Assembly: GCA_028277225.1 (NCBI GenBank)
Contig: JANQHB010000037.1
Coordinates: forward strand, 1-64,000
Length of the DNA stretch: 64,000 nt
Direction of reading: 5' to 3'
DNA from: Chlorobium sp.
Lineage (GTDB): Bacteria; Bacteroidota; Chlorobiia; Chlorobiales; Chlorobiaceae
Shown here: one piece after another, positions 27,682 through 37,039 of the stretch
Numbering within the stretch: position 1 is the first letter of the stretch
How the letters are laid out: the number at the start of each line of letters is the position of its first letter
The notes under the pieces: model-generated
What the model was told of the DNA's origin: nothing
Databases searched by the model: none
What the model saw: only the letters and a program-made list of their open reading frames with translations
Position numbers and translations under genes: made by a program

Positions 27682-28665
27682 TTACGCTGCAGCAACTCGA
27701 TGCTTGAACGCAACAATACGAATGTTCTTGGGATCATACACCCTTGTCCAGTTCGAGCCGGTCGCCAATTCTGCCCGAGTTGGATGCCCGCCGTTTTCAT
27801 CACCGGTTGATATTTTTGCTGATCCAACCCATTTCACACCGCGAAGATGCAGTACAAAATGACGACGTGTAATCAATATGTCTGTCCCCGCGAGGCTGTC
27901 ACGGTCTGTCTCAGCTGGCACTTTCGGATTCCCCTCAGCATAACCGACAGCACCAGGACCAAACAAATAGGTTGTATATACCCCATTTGTTGCCGGGCAA
28001 CCGTCATCAAGGATCACCCTTTTCCCCTGGTAGGTCGGGAATGGCTTTCCGTCACTGCCTTTGACTGTTTCAATCAGATCGTCAATGTACAGTTTTGAAT
28101 ATGTCTTTGAGTGCATCGCAACTGACGACAGCGATTCGTACTTGTCGCCAAGCACAAAACTCGCATCTGCAAAAGATGTTTTATCAATCACTGCCGCTCC
28201 GGCAGCCAAGCCGGAAATATCGAGGATATTGCCAGACATGTTTGCCGCAGCAAACACGCCTTTAAGAGTTGAGATAACCCTATACTGCATATTGCGATTC
28301 CAGAACCCGGCAACCAGTCCTGCAATTGCATCGGCTGGGTCTTCATGATCGACGTTGAGCGCTTCGGCCAGGTCGTTGGCGGCAAACGGTTTACCGAGAG
28401 CCATCATAACCGCTACGTCCTGACCTGTACCGATTTTTGCAGGTGTCAACGGCTTTTGATCTGAAAGCTCTTCAGCCTCATCCTCGAGGTCGTTCCAGAA
28501 AGGCATGTTTACCGTTTCGCCGCCCTGACGAGTCCCGACTTCGATTCGCGCATCAGCTTTGACAAGCCCCGACTTAAACAGGGCGGATGTTTCAACTGAT
28601 TTCTGAACCACATAAGGCGCCCAGACTTCAGGGACGATAATATCCGCAATTGCTGTTTCAGGCAT
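27682..28665 (-). CDS. Major capsid protein
   Basis: 327 residues. IIVPEVWAPYVVQKSVETSA, GGETVNMPFWNDLEDEAEEL, KPFAANDLAEALNVDHEDPA and late HFVLHLRGVKWVGSAKIS are typical of the gp13-like HK97-fold major capsid family. Immediately downstream of the ClpP-type prohead protease (3-bp gap). Confidence 0.88.
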   Translation of the reverse strand: MPETAIADIIVPEVWAPYVVQKSVETSALFKSGLVKADARIEVGTRQGGETVNMPFWNDLEDEAEELSDQKPLTPAKIGTGQDVAVMMALGKPFAANDLAEALNVDHEDPADAIAGLVAGFWNRNMQYRVISTLKGVFAAANMSGNILDISGLAAGAAVIDKTSFADASFVLGDKYESLSSVAMHSKTYSKLYIDDLIETVKGSDGKPFPTYQGKRVILDDGCPATNGVYTTYLFGPGAVGYAEGNPKVPAETDRDSLAGTDILITRRHFVLHLRGVKWVGSAKISTGDENGGHPTRAELATGSNWTRVYDPKNIRIVAFKHRVAAA

Positions 28666-28668
28666 TGT

Positions 28669-29586
28669 TTATTTCTCCTTCTTTTTTAGGTGTTCAATCG
28701 CTTCATCAACTTTATTTACCGCCAGCAGGGAGCGTATCGTGAGGTTGGTTTTTGCGGCCCTTTGTAGCTCCTCATTGAGATCCGGTGCAGTTGTTACACC
28801 GGCCGGTGGCAGAGGCGTAATTGATAACTGTGCAAGTGCTACGCGTACCTCTTTCGGTTTCTTACCCTCTTTCAGCCATCCTGCAGCTCGGGCCGATTGC
28901 CCCGCGATCTGGCAGAGCTCGACTATTTCGACGACTTCTGCATTTGAGATATCAGCAGGGATCTGGTTATTATCCGGATCATCACCGCTTTCAGGAGGAT
29001 GTCCTGGAGTTATTTTTGCCTGTGGGGGCTCAAACTTAACCGGGCAAGTTTCAGCCAGACACTTCGGCATACGAGCAAGAGCGGCTATTTTGACGGCATC
29101 AACAACAGTGTCGGCAAAACCCATTTCAACAGCCTGAGCGCCATCGAGCCACGTTGATTCATCGAGCATGGATTGTATTTCATCAACGTCTTTGCCGCTT
29201 CTGCCGGCATATACCCTCGCACACGTTTCCTCGAATTGCTTAAATAATGATGCTGCTTCTTCAAAATCCTTGCTTTCACCACTCACATAACCCCAAGGGT
29301 TATGAATCATGATGTAAGCGTTTTCCGGTATCTTGATTTCATCGCCTGCCATTGCGATTACAGACGCAGAACTTGCGGCGAGACCCGCTATTGTCACTGC
29401 AACCTTTGAATCATGCATTTTCAGGGCATTGTAAATTGCAAGCCCATCCATCATGTCACCGCCAGTAGAGTGGATTGACACATTGATATCCTCGCCTTCA
29501 GGAACAGATGCAAGCTTTGCCATTACTTCTTTCGCGGAAATACCGTCCCACCATCCGCCTATTTCCCCATGAATTTTTATATCCAT
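28669..29586 (-). CDS. ClpP-type prohead protease (scaffold-protease)
   Basis: 305 residues. Residues 1-175 are a ClpP fold: INVSIHSTGGDMMDGLAIYN, catalytic Ser in GLAASSASVIAMAGD, catalytic His in YIMIHNPWG. The C-terminal third (about 190-305) is a Pro-rich and then helical extension suited to a scaffolding role. It cleaves capsid and itself during head maturation. Confidence 0.88.
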   Translation of the reverse strand: MDIKIHGEIGGWWDGISAKEVMAKLASVPEGEDINVSIHSTGGDMMDGLAIYNALKMHDSKVAVTIAGLAASSASVIAMAGDEIKIPENAYIMIHNPWGYVSGESKDFEEAASLFKQFEETCARVYAGRSGKDVDEIQSMLDESTWLDGAQAVEMGFADTVVDAVKIAALARMPKCLAETCPVKFEPPQAKITPGHPPESGDDPDNNQIPADISNAEVVEIVELCQIAGQSARAAGWLKEGKKPKEVRVALAQLSITPLPPAGVTTAPDLNEELQRAAKTNLTIRSLLAVNKVDEAIEHLKKKEK

Positions 29587-29646
29587 TTTTCTCCCATGTT
29601 GAGATTTTCTGTCCTCAGTAAGTCAATTCACTCATCAGGCGGTAAC
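29587..29646. other. Short spacer between portal and protease genes
   Basis: 60 bp without a recognisable gene; holds the ribosome-binding region (ATGGGAGAAAAATG on the minus strand) for the protease. Confidence 0.4.
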
Positions 29647-31083
29647 TTAATCACCTTCTTTTTTTATTTCCTGTTGAGAGATTTGTAGCTCCCGCTCTCT
29701 CTTTATATCAGCAGCTCTTTCTTTATCCACTTGATCCGGATCATCCCCACGTTCCATAATCTTTGCCGTCCTCGATGTGAGACCAGCCTTGATTTCTCGA
29801 TCTTTTGTCTGCACATCCTGCAAAGGATTGATGTAAGGCCATGCCTGAGAATTCCATTTGACTTTAACGTCAATAGAACTTTTTGGCACAAGATCATTGA
29901 GTACCGCAATCTGAATCCATTTGCGCCAGACCGGGCGGCAAAACTGATGAACAACGTTAAGTCGTTGGTCTTGCTGCAACTTTCGGCGAAAAACTCCAAG
30001 AGCGACTCGAACTGTGCGATCATTGACCGCGCTATAATCGCCTGTCAGTAATTCATACGGAAGAGCATTGCCAGAAGCTATTTTCTGATTGTGGTGTTTG
30101 ACGAATTTCTCGTACTCTTCGCCGAGCTCGGGAAGATCCGGAAACGTTATCTCTTCTCCCGGCAGCAACGTATATCCCGACCCTGTATGTATCGTCGATT
30201 CCTGTACCACTTCAGGGTCAATTTTTTCTCCTGTGATTGGGTCTATTCCCGGCTCCAGAGGCTCTGGACGGCGAATAAATGCCGTTAAGGCCGCTGCGAT
30301 TTTTTGTCTTTCCAGGGTGGCTTCGTCGAAATCATCAAGCTGTGAGATTGTCTGTAGTGTTCCGGATAGCCTCGGAACCCCGCGTAACTGTCCCGGCCTT
30401 CTTGGTTTATACAAGTGCAGCATTTCATCAGCGGGCACCCGAACCATCTTATCTTCTGTGTATTCAGCGACACCTAAAACGCCTGTACTGGCTAAAGGGA
30501 AATCTCCGGGATGCTTTTTCAGCATCCAATATGCGACACGCTGACCCTCTTCGAATTCGATACCGTTAAGGATTTCGTTCCCATTCGACGCTTCACCATT
30601 CGCCAGCGGAATCATATCAGCCTCAATGAGCTGTATTCGGAGCGGTACTATGCCGTTTCCTTTATAAGGCAGTACAATTAATCGCGCGAAACATTCGCCC
30701 GATTCTTTCCATGCCCGAACAGCCAGATCCTGCAAACCATAGAAATCCAGAACACCATCAAAATCAGTATGCTCCTGCCACTCATTCCACAAAGTGGACA
30801 GCTCATTCTTAACTGTGTCGTCAGCATCCGGTAGCGGGGTTATCCCTACGCCGATAAGTTCCGAGCTGTAGGTATCAATCGCATTGTCAGCAACAGGCGC
30901 ATTTCTCGCCATATCGCGTGACCGTGCACGTAAAAGAGGGAGGTATGGGAAATTTGCCCGGTTCGGGCCGGCATTACTGCTTGTATTGGTTCCGAAGGAT
31001 CTGTTTGTCCGTCCAGCTTTCCAGTGAGCCTTCGGTAATACAGGATTCTTTTTCTGGTTTTTCTTTTTGTGTTTTTTCCCCAT
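29647..31083 (-). CDS. Portal protein (lambda gpB family)
   Basis: 478 residues. RSRDMARNAPVADNAIDTYS, VGIGITP-like start of the wing, GQLRGVPRLSGTLQTISQLD and SAVNDRTVRVALGVFRRKLQ are hallmarks of the lambda-type portal. It forms the dodecameric DNA gate. Ends in a charged helical tail. Start overlaps the gpW-like gene by one base. Confidence 0.92.
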   Translation of the reverse strand: MGKKHKKKNQKKNPVLPKAHWKAGRTNRSFGTNTSSNAGPNRANFPYLPLLRARSRDMARNAPVADNAIDTYSSELIGVGITPLPDADDTVKNELSTLWNEWQEHTDFDGVLDFYGLQDLAVRAWKESGECFARLIVLPYKGNGIVPLRIQLIEADMIPLANGEASNGNEILNGIEFEEGQRVAYWMLKKHPGDFPLASTGVLGVAEYTEDKMVRVPADEMLHLYKPRRPGQLRGVPRLSGTLQTISQLDDFDEATLERQKIAAALTAFIRRPEPLEPGIDPITGEKIDPEVVQESTIHTGSGYTLLPGEEITFPDLPELGEEYEKFVKHHNQKIASGNALPYELLTGDYSAVNDRTVRVALGVFRRKLQQDQRLNVVHQFCRPVWRKWIQIAVLNDLVPKSSIDVKVKWNSQAWPYINPLQDVQTKDREIKAGLTSRTAKIMERGDDPDQVDKERAADIKRERELQISQQEIKKEGD

Positions 31084-31310
31084 CAGAGCCCCCTGTACCT
31101 GATCGTTGTTAGACGACCGGACGAAGTCGGGAGCTGTGATTTTAGCCTTGTGAGTTCTGCCTGCAGTTCAGGCAGACTGATTTCAGAATACTTGATCGTA
31201 CGATCAGCGAACCGTACTTCTGATACGCGATCGCCATTCGCAAATTCCTTAATAGCGGTTTCAACAGCAGCGATGTCGGCTTTAAGTACGGCAAGTTCCT
31301 CGTCTGTCAC
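31083..31310 (-). CDS. gpW-like head-tail joining protein
   Basis: 75 residues: LKADIAAVETAIKEFANGDR, VSEVRFADRTIKYSEISLPE, ELTRLKSQLP are characteristic of the gpW family in lambda-type heads. Initiates at GTG 31310. Its ribosome site AGAGGGG lies in the 3' arm of a perfect 11-bp hairpin (31316-31355). Confidence 0.88.
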   Translation of the reverse strand: MTDEELAVLKADIAAVETAIKEFANGDRVSEVRFADRTIKYSEISLPELQAELTRLKSQLPTSSGRLTTIRYRGL

Positions 31311-31315
31311 GGATA

Positions 31316-31355
31316 CCCCTCTTTTTAGGTTTTACCCATAGCATAAAAAGAGGGG
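31316..31355 (-). promoter_or_regulatory. Hairpin enclosing the ribosome site of the gpW gene
   Basis: cccctcttttt (31316-31326) and aaaaagagggg (31345-31355) form a perfect 11-bp stem with an 18-nt loop. On the transcribed minus strand the AAAAAGAGGGG arm is the ribosome site immediately before the GTG start, so the structure would mask initiation. It could instead act as a weak terminator or processing site. Confidence 0.5.
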
Positions 31356-31377
31356 CAAAAAATTTCCTGTGTGGAAA

Positions 31378-33210
31378 TTACCTCTTGACACCAAACGAAC
31401 GCCTTACAACTCTACGCTCCTTTCGTGCAGCTTTTTTTTCTGGTTGTGGTTCTCGTGGAACAGGGGGAAAAACAGCAGCGAGTTTGATGAATTTCATACG
31501 TTGTACCGCCTCCAACGCAGCAAATCCGTATACCATACAGTCCCATGACTCGTTTCGGGCACCAGATTTTTTCACCCAGGAACGAACCGGGCGACCTCGG
31601 CGGTCGTACTTGACAACACGACGCTCCACGGTTAATTGCGAGAAAAATTCCGGAGATAAATCAGCAGCGAACCTGATCCTCGCAGGCCCCTCCACAACTG
31701 CCAAACGAGCCCGAAGCATGTCTTTTACCGTATCAACACCGATACGCCAGACCTTATGTCCTCGGTATTTCCGGCTTTTGCTGGCCCGATCCGGCCAAAT
31801 AGGCTTGGGGCCATCGACACCTTTTATCGCATAAACATCCCGTCCGTACCGTGCCGTACAGAAAATGTACGCCTCATTCGTGTGGTGACCACCGGAATCA
31901 ACACACGCAGCACGGATTTTCAAAAATCCTCCGGTCTCTGTCTGCCGCTCTAAAAGCAGCCATTCATCAAGGGTCTGCCATACCTGGGGAAACGCGGGAT
32001 TACCCTCAAAAACTCGCCGGGTAGCAACCAAGCACTGCCCATTTTGAGCCCATCCAAGAAGCACGGCTTCAAGGCGGTCGTCTTGAACATCAATACCGGC
32101 AGTTAGGAGCACGGTTTCTGCAGGAAGCATGAGTTCCCGCCAACTCTCCCGCCGGGATTGCAGCACATCAGCAACCAATAATTCGCCATCTTTGTCCTCC
32201 CATGGCAACCCCATAGAAGTATTCCACCAGGTTTTTTCACGCTCTGGCTTTCCCTTTGCTTTCAGATAATCATTAACAACTTCACTCCATTTTTTCCACG
32301 GACTATAAAGCTCATTAATATGAAACCCGGCAATCCCCTTGAATTCCGCAGTTGCAAACCATTCACCAGCTTTAAGCATTTTCGATTTCTCGGACTCTTC
32401 GATCAGGACACCGCATTTTTCACATGCATATGCAGCTGTCTCCGGCTTCCTATCCTCATAGACAACACGTTCCCATTCAAGTGTCTGCTTGTGACCGCAG
32501 TACGGACAAGGCACGTAATACTTTCGTTTGTCGGATTCATCATAAGCCGCCTCGATGCGGCTCATGTCTTTGATGGTGGGGGTTGAAAATAGCCCGATTT
32601 TATGGTTCCAGAAGTTGTTCGTACGCTTTTGCGCCAGCGTCACCGGATCCCCTTCCGTACCTGCACTTTCCGGGTAACGGTCTACCTCATCGTTTAAATT
32701 GATTCGTATAGGTCTTGAAGCAAGGCTTGCTGCAGAATTTGCACCGGCAAGAGTCCAATGGCCACCTGGAAACTGTTTGTGTAATAGAGTGTTTCCGCTA
32801 TCTCTTGCTTTCGGGTCTCCAACTATATCCAGTAAGACAGGAGTATCACGCACCATAGGAGCAATGCGATCTTTCGAAAATGCCTCCGCCATATCCAATG
32901 TTGGTTGAACAATCAGCATCGATGACGGGTCTTGATGGGCAAAATACCCTGAGACATTAAGAATGATTTCGGACTTCCCTACCTGAGCCGAACTCATCAT
33001 TGTGACCGTATGAACATCTTGCTCATTGAATGCATCCATTATTTCTCGCTGGTATGGGGCTCGGTCGGTATTCCACCTACCAGGTTCCGCAGAGGCTTCC
33101 GGTGACAACCGTCGACACTCATCAGCCCACTCGGATACTTTCAGATCTTTTGGCGGCGCCCACATACTTACTACCTGCCTTAATACCTCAGTCACTGCAA
33201 GGGACACCAT
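31378..33210 (-). CDS. Terminase large subunit (GpA family)
   Basis: About 610 residues. Walker A-like MMSSAQVGKSEI, Walker B-like PIRINLNDEVDRYP, a zinc-ribbon CPYCGHKQ...CEKCG pair and the nuclease-side GIDVQDDRLEAVLLGW identify the lambda/Mu-like GpA terminase. The start lies in a TTG/ATG/GTG cluster (33225-33207) behind AAGGAGG; ATG 33210 was taken. Overlaps the small-subunit gene by about 20 bp. Confidence 0.93.
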   Translation of the reverse strand: MVSLAVTEVLRQVVSMWAPPKDLKVSEWADECRRLSPEASAEPGRWNTDRAPYQREIMDAFNEQDVHTVTMMSSAQVGKSEIILNVSGYFAHQDPSSMLIVQPTLDMAEAFSKDRIAPMVRDTPVLLDIVGDPKARDSGNTLLHKQFPGGHWTLAGANSAASLASRPIRINLNDEVDRYPESAGTEGDPVTLAQKRTNNFWNHKIGLFSTPTIKDMSRIEAAYDESDKRKYYVPCPYCGHKQTLEWERVVYEDRKPETAAYACEKCGVLIEESEKSKMLKAGEWFATAEFKGIAGFHINELYSPWKKWSEVVNDYLKAKGKPEREKTWWNTSMGLPWEDKDGELLVADVLQSRRESWRELMLPAETVLLTAGIDVQDDRLEAVLLGWAQNGQCLVATRRVFEGNPAFPQVWQTLDEWLLLERQTETGGFLKIRAACVDSGGHHTNEAYIFCTARYGRDVYAIKGVDGPKPIWPDRASKSRKYRGHKVWRIGVDTVKDMLRARLAVVEGPARIRFAADLSPEFFSQLTVERRVVKYDRRGRPVRSWVKKSGARNESWDCMVYGFAALEAVQRMKFIKLAAVFPPVPREPQPEKKAARKERRVVRRSFGVKR

Positions 33211-33847
33211 CGCCTCCTTCTGCAAGTTCTTTCAACGCCTCATAAATAATTGACTGCGCTTCTTTCTCAAGTTCACCAGCTTTTTTTTCAGCGCATGACG
33301 AAGCCAAGCGAGAAGGGAGGGCAAGTAATTTCGCACGAGCTGAAGCCACGATATCAACCCACGCTTGCCGAATTTCTTGAGCTGGTATCAACTCTCGACG
33401 CTTACGCCGCTCTTCCATTTCCGCACTATTGGCCTGGTGAAACGTCAGGCGAGCACGTTCACCATCGTAATCGTATACAGTGCCATCTTCAGAGACACCA
33501 AGACCTCGTCGAAAATCATCAAGCATCCATTTTCCAAAAGCGTCACAAGGGTATTTTCCGGCCTCGTTTTTCGGCGGGGGGCTCTCTTCTTTGTCTCGTT
33601 GCCTAATCCGACGAGGTGTTACTCCAAGAAGTGCAGCAGCCTGAGGCTGTGTTAGTCCATGTTCATCGGATGTTAATTCTGAATATTCTTTTTGCAACCA
33701 CCGAATATAAGCTGCCGCACATTTTGTCGGATCCCATTTATTGTGACCGGTTCTCTTCAGAATTCCTTTTTGCTCCAGTTGTCGAAGCTTGGCCTGTGTT
33801 ATGTTCAGGTAATTTGCCAATTCCGCGGTTCTGCATTCCAGAGCCAT
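33188..33847 (-). CDS. Terminase small subunit (Nu1-like)
   Basis: 219 residues. Two successive DNA-binding regions are visible: TAELANYLNITQAKLRQLEQ (MerR/Nu1-like helix-turn-helix) and LTQPQAAALLGVTPRRIRQ. The middle AEMEERRKRRELIPAQEIRQ is typical of Nu1 proteins. Recognises the packaging site for GpA. ATG 33847 follows a GTG in frame. Confidence 0.82.
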   Translation of the reverse strand: MALECRTAELANYLNITQAKLRQLEQKGILKRTGHNKWDPTKCAAAYIRWLQKEYSELTSDEHGLTQPQAAALLGVTPRRIRQRDKEESPPPKNEAGKYPCDAFGKWMLDDFRRGLGVSEDGTVYDYDGERARLTFHQANSAEMEERRKRRELIPAQEIRQAWVDIVASARAKLLALPSRLASSCAEKKAGELEKEAQSIIYEALKELAEGGDGVPCSD

Positions 33848-33858
33848 CACGTACAGAT

Positions 33859-35085
33859 TTATCCGTTAAACGCTTCTCCGTTTCTGAGGATTTGAATCCC
33901 AGGAACCAGCTTTCGCATACGATCAACAATAATCTGGCAATACTTGGGGTTCAGCTCCATTCCATAACATTTTCTGCCAAGTTGTTCTGCAGCTACCATG
34001 GTAGTACCGCTGCCAAGAAACGGATCGTACACATCACCCTCATGATTCTTGATCGGACGCCCCATGCATTCAACAGGCTTCTGTGTGCTGTGACCGGTCT
34101 CGCTTTTGAGCGGTTTGTCAATGAACCAGACGGTAGACTGTTTCCGGTCTCCTATCCAGTTCGCCGTGCTGTCATCTTTAACAGCATAGTCAAGCAACAA
34201 GTGATCTTCCACATAACGCCACTGATCGTCGACGTCTTCCTTCTGTGCGAAAAATGCAGGTTCGTGCTGTCCGTGATAGTGCCCACGGGAAATCACCAGC
34301 TGGTTTTTCACCCAGATGATCTGCGCCCGAATCCTGAAACGCACAGACTTGAGGGAGTCGATCACAGTTTCGGCATGCAGACTCGCATGCCAGACATAGG
34401 CGACACCGCCAGGAAAAAGCGACCAAGTTTCGCGCCAGTCTGCATTGTCGTCGTTGAGCACTTTGCCTTGGGCTCCAGCAGAGCTGATTCCTGCCTTCTG
34501 CCGCCAACTGGCATCGTAGTTGACACCGTAGGGAGGATCCGTCACCATGATGAAGGGTTTTTCTCCCTGCAGGAGAACATCCACATCGTCGACATGGGTA
34601 CTGTCACCGCACAACAGCCGGTGCCGGCCAATCTCTATCAGATCCCCGGTCACGATATCGGTCTGAACCTCGTCCTCGTTAGGCGTTTCGAAATCATCCT
34701 CATGGACCTCCTGCACACCGGTAAACTCGGGCAAGTCAAGGCCCCAGTCTGTCAGCTCGTCCAGATCCCACTCGTTGGCAAGAATATCGAAATCCCACTC
34801 ACCGAACCCGACGTTGTCCTCGATTATGAACCGCCGACGCTCGTCCTCGGTCAAACCATCCGCCCGCTTGATCCACTCGTCCGGAACCTCCTTGTAACCG
34901 ATGTGCTGCAATGCCTGAAACCGCATGTTCCCGCCAAGGATCATCCCGGTGGAATCCACGACAATAGGTCGCAGCGCCATCATTTTCGGGAAGTCCTTGA
35001 TGGAGCTACACAGCTTTTTGAACTTGTCGTCCTTTATCAGACGAGGGTTATCGGGGTTGATCCGCATATCACCGATATTAATCAT
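33859..35085 (-). CDS. ParB-like nuclease domain fused to N6/N4 DNA methyltransferase
   Basis: 408 residues. Residues 1-95 are a ParB/Srx-like domain (DMRINPDNPRLIKDDKFKKL, GGNMRFQALQHIG). Residues about 150-400 are an amino-methyltransferase with catalytic VTDPPYGVNYD and SAM motif DPFLGSGTTMVAAEQLGRKC at the end, i.e. beta/CcrM-like order. Such fusions are frequent just before terminase genes and modify phage DNA. The stop of the Mor-like gene overlaps its start by 4 bp. Confidence 0.9.
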   Translation of the reverse strand: MINIGDMRINPDNPRLIKDDKFKKLCSSIKDFPKMMALRPIVVDSTGMILGGNMRFQALQHIGYKEVPDEWIKRADGLTEDERRRFIIEDNVGFGEWDFDILANEWDLDELTDWGLDLPEFTGVQEVHEDDFETPNEDEVQTDIVTGDLIEIGRHRLLCGDSTHVDDVDVLLQGEKPFIMVTDPPYGVNYDASWRQKAGISSAGAQGKVLNDDNADWRETWSLFPGGVAYVWHASLHAETVIDSLKSVRFRIRAQIIWVKNQLVISRGHYHGQHEPAFFAQKEDVDDQWRYVEDHLLLDYAVKDDSTANWIGDRKQSTVWFIDKPLKSETGHSTQKPVECMGRPIKNHEGDVYDPFLGSGTTMVAAEQLGRKCYGMELNPKYCQIIVDRMRKLVPGIQILRNGEAFNG

Positions 35086-35561
35086 TCTGAAATCACCTGA
35101 TTTTGTTTTTTGTGGTAGGAAGTCGGGGAACTTCTGTGGCTAAAGCTTTTTCGAGGGTCACCCGCCCCGCACCCCGTTTCACTCCCAGGGTCCCCAGCGT
35201 CCTTAAGGCGCTTCTGCTTCGACCGTACAAGAGCCTTATGCTTGCTCACGATCTGCTTTACACGCTCTATGGACACCCCGAGAACTCTCGCGGCTTCCCG
35301 TGTAGTCAGTCCCTTCGACACCAGCGTTATAGCATCAACCTCAAGCTTTATGTGCTTTAAGTTGAGCTTTGGCACTGTTATCGTTTGAGCTCCGTAGACG
35401 CTTTCGAGGCGTTCAAAGGCTTCGACCCCAATCACCTTACATATGAGGTGTTGGGTATTTACCTTGCCAGGGACGTAAAGCGTCTGCCCTCCCCATCCAG
35501 CTATGATCCGTAACGCCGCATCAAAGCCAATGTCATTCACAAGTTGTTCAGCACTATTCAT
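35082..35561 (-). CDS. Mor/C-like transcription activator
   Basis: 159 residues. GWGGQTLYVPGKVN is the Mor dimerisation signature; LTTREAARVLGVSIERVKQI is the DNA-binding helix-turn-helix. It is placed at the border of early and packaging genes, so it is a good candidate for the late-gene activator. The C-terminal ~35 residues (Gly/Ser/His-rich) are not part of the usual family. Confidence 0.8.
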   Translation of the reverse strand: MNSAEQLVNDIGFDAALRIIAGWGGQTLYVPGKVNTQHLICKVIGVEAFERLESVYGAQTITVPKLNLKHIKLEVDAITLVSKGLTTREAARVLGVSIERVKQIVSKHKALVRSKQKRLKDAGDPGSETGCGAGDPRKSFSHRSSPTSYHKKQNQVISE

Positions 35562-36151
35562 TCGAACTTCAGTTTGAGTTCATTGAACAGCTCAGGCATC
35601 GTCTTCGCCGTCCCGCGTGACGCGATCTGCCTGATCTCCTCCACCACCGGCGCGGGCTCGACGATCTCTGCTGCAGAATTCCGCAACCGTCGTGTTGCGT
35701 CCCGTGCCTGATTAACCAGCTGAACACAATCGGTGTAATCCGGCAGCGGAGTGAAGCGATCACCGTCGAACACCGTCTCGAGCGCAAACTTGTACCACTC
35801 GGTCAGGTCAGCAAGCGTCATACGTTTGACCTGCATCATCTCACAGATAGCACGCTCGATATGAGTCAGCTGGTTTGCATCGATCTCCTGGCCATACATG
35901 CGCTCAGCCACTTCCGTGTATGTCCTACCCTTCATGATCTGCATGCGCTTTAATGCGGCTGTGATTGTGTCTGGTGTCGCTGCCTGAACAGCCCACTCTG
36001 CGGCCTTTCGCTTCTGCTCTTCGGACTCAGCCCGGCCCGTCACGAGCACCCTGTGCGCTTTCTGCAAAGTCGCCTCGTTCCAGTGCTGCAAGCATTTTTG
36101 CGTTTGCGATAGCGTGCGGGTTTCCGTTCGTTCTTGAAGTGCCTTTCCCAT
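35558..36151 (-). CDS. Phage protein of unknown function
   Basis: Up to 197 residues, mostly helical, ending in ASRGTAKTMPELFNELKLKFE. Not recognised. If translation began at 36151 the gene would overlap its neighbour by 125 bp; GTG codons at 36049/36043 give about 160 residues and a short overlap, so the start is unsure. The stop overlaps the Mor-like gene by 4 bp. Confidence 0.6.
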   Translation of the reverse strand: MGKALQERTETRTLSQTQKCLQHWNEATLQKAHRVLVTGRAESEEQKRKAAEWAVQAATPDTITAALKRMQIMKGRTYTEVAERMYGQEIDANQLTHIERAICEMMQVKRMTLADLTEWYKFALETVFDGDRFTPLPDYTDCVQLVNQARDATRRLRNSAAEIVEPAPVVEEIRQIASRGTAKTMPELFNELKLKFE

Positions 36152-37037
36152 GGTTCTTCGGGTTTGAGTTCTTCATCTTTTCGATAAACACGTCGATGTA
36201 CATCATCCCGTCGTCATTGCGTTTCCGCAGCTTCAACGGGCTCTGGAAGTTGGTGCTCCAGAATGGGTCACCTCGAGCCCACTGTATCGCTCTGAAAAGC
36301 TCCTCCTTATCCGTCCGTCTATCGGTTTGCCGGAGGTGATACCACACCACGGCCCACTTGTCACGGTCGAACTTCACCTTACCCGGAGCGATACTCCTGA
36401 ACCAGTCGGCGAACTCGTAGGCCTCATCGTGGTAGGCTGAATCCAAGAACACTTTCGGCAAATCGCTGCCACTCTCCGCCTCCCGCGACGACATGTCGCA
36501 GGGAGAAGATTCTTCCTCTTCCTTTACCTTTACCTTTTCCTTTGTGGCATTTCCGCCGCCGGAAACCGGGGTTTTTCCCGCGGAAACTCCGAGACCATCA
36601 TTTCCGGTTGCTAAAACAGGGTTTTCACCGGAATAAACGAGGTTATTGTTGTCGGAAACATCGATAAGCAGATAGTCGCTGACGACGAAAATCTCTTTCT
36701 TTTTCTTCGCTGCCGCGAAATAACGCTTCTGAATGCCGGTGGAAGAGAGGATTTTGTGCACTTCATAGAGCGTTTTATCAAAAAGTCCACGTTTAATTGC
36801 GTTTTCGATGACGGAAACTATGGTTTCCGGCTCCGATAAAGATTCCTTTCGGATTAGCCATACCAGATCATCATCATGACGAATGAAATACCCTTCCCCT
36901 TTGTAAATCATTTGCCAGAGCATCACGAGAATGCCAAAACCTTCGGCGCCGTTTTCGGCTATGAACAACTCAAGCTTGGCTTCAGGATCACAGTCAAGGC
37001 TGAAGAAGTCGATACCCTGTTTTGTCGGTCGAGCCAT
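36027..37037 (-). CDS. Phage replication-associated protein with Lin1244-like (DUF4373) N-terminus
   Basis: 336 residues. KQGIDFFSLDCDPEAKLELF and AEGFGILVMLWQMIYKGEGY are characteristic of the DUF4373/Lin1244 domain, a winged-helix-like domain of phage replication-initiation proteins. A low-complexity linker (residues about 145-185) precedes a helical C-terminal part (DKWAVVWYHLRQTDRRTDKE). Probably origin-binding or DnaC-like loader function (inference). Confidence 0.7.
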   Translation of the reverse strand: MARPTKQGIDFFSLDCDPEAKLELFIAENGAEGFGILVMLWQMIYKGEGYFIRHDDDLVWLIRKESLSEPETIVSVIENAIKRGLFDKTLYEVHKILSSTGIQKRYFAAAKKKKEIFVVSDYLLIDVSDNNNLVYSGENPVLATGNDGLGVSAGKTPVSGGGNATKEKVKVKEEEESSPCDMSSREAESGSDLPKVFLDSAYHDEAYEFADWFRSIAPGKVKFDRDKWAVVWYHLRQTDRRTDKEELFRAIQWARGDPFWSTNFQSPLKLRKRNDDGMMYIDVFIEKMKNSNPKNHGKGTSRTNGNPHAIANAKMLAALERGDFAESAQGARDGPG

Positions 37038-37039
37038 GT

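Noticed and set aside
33616..35100. 494-codon plus-strand frame antisense to the ParB-methylase gene
   Set aside because: Mirror frame of a well-supported gene; composition and motifs do not look like protein.
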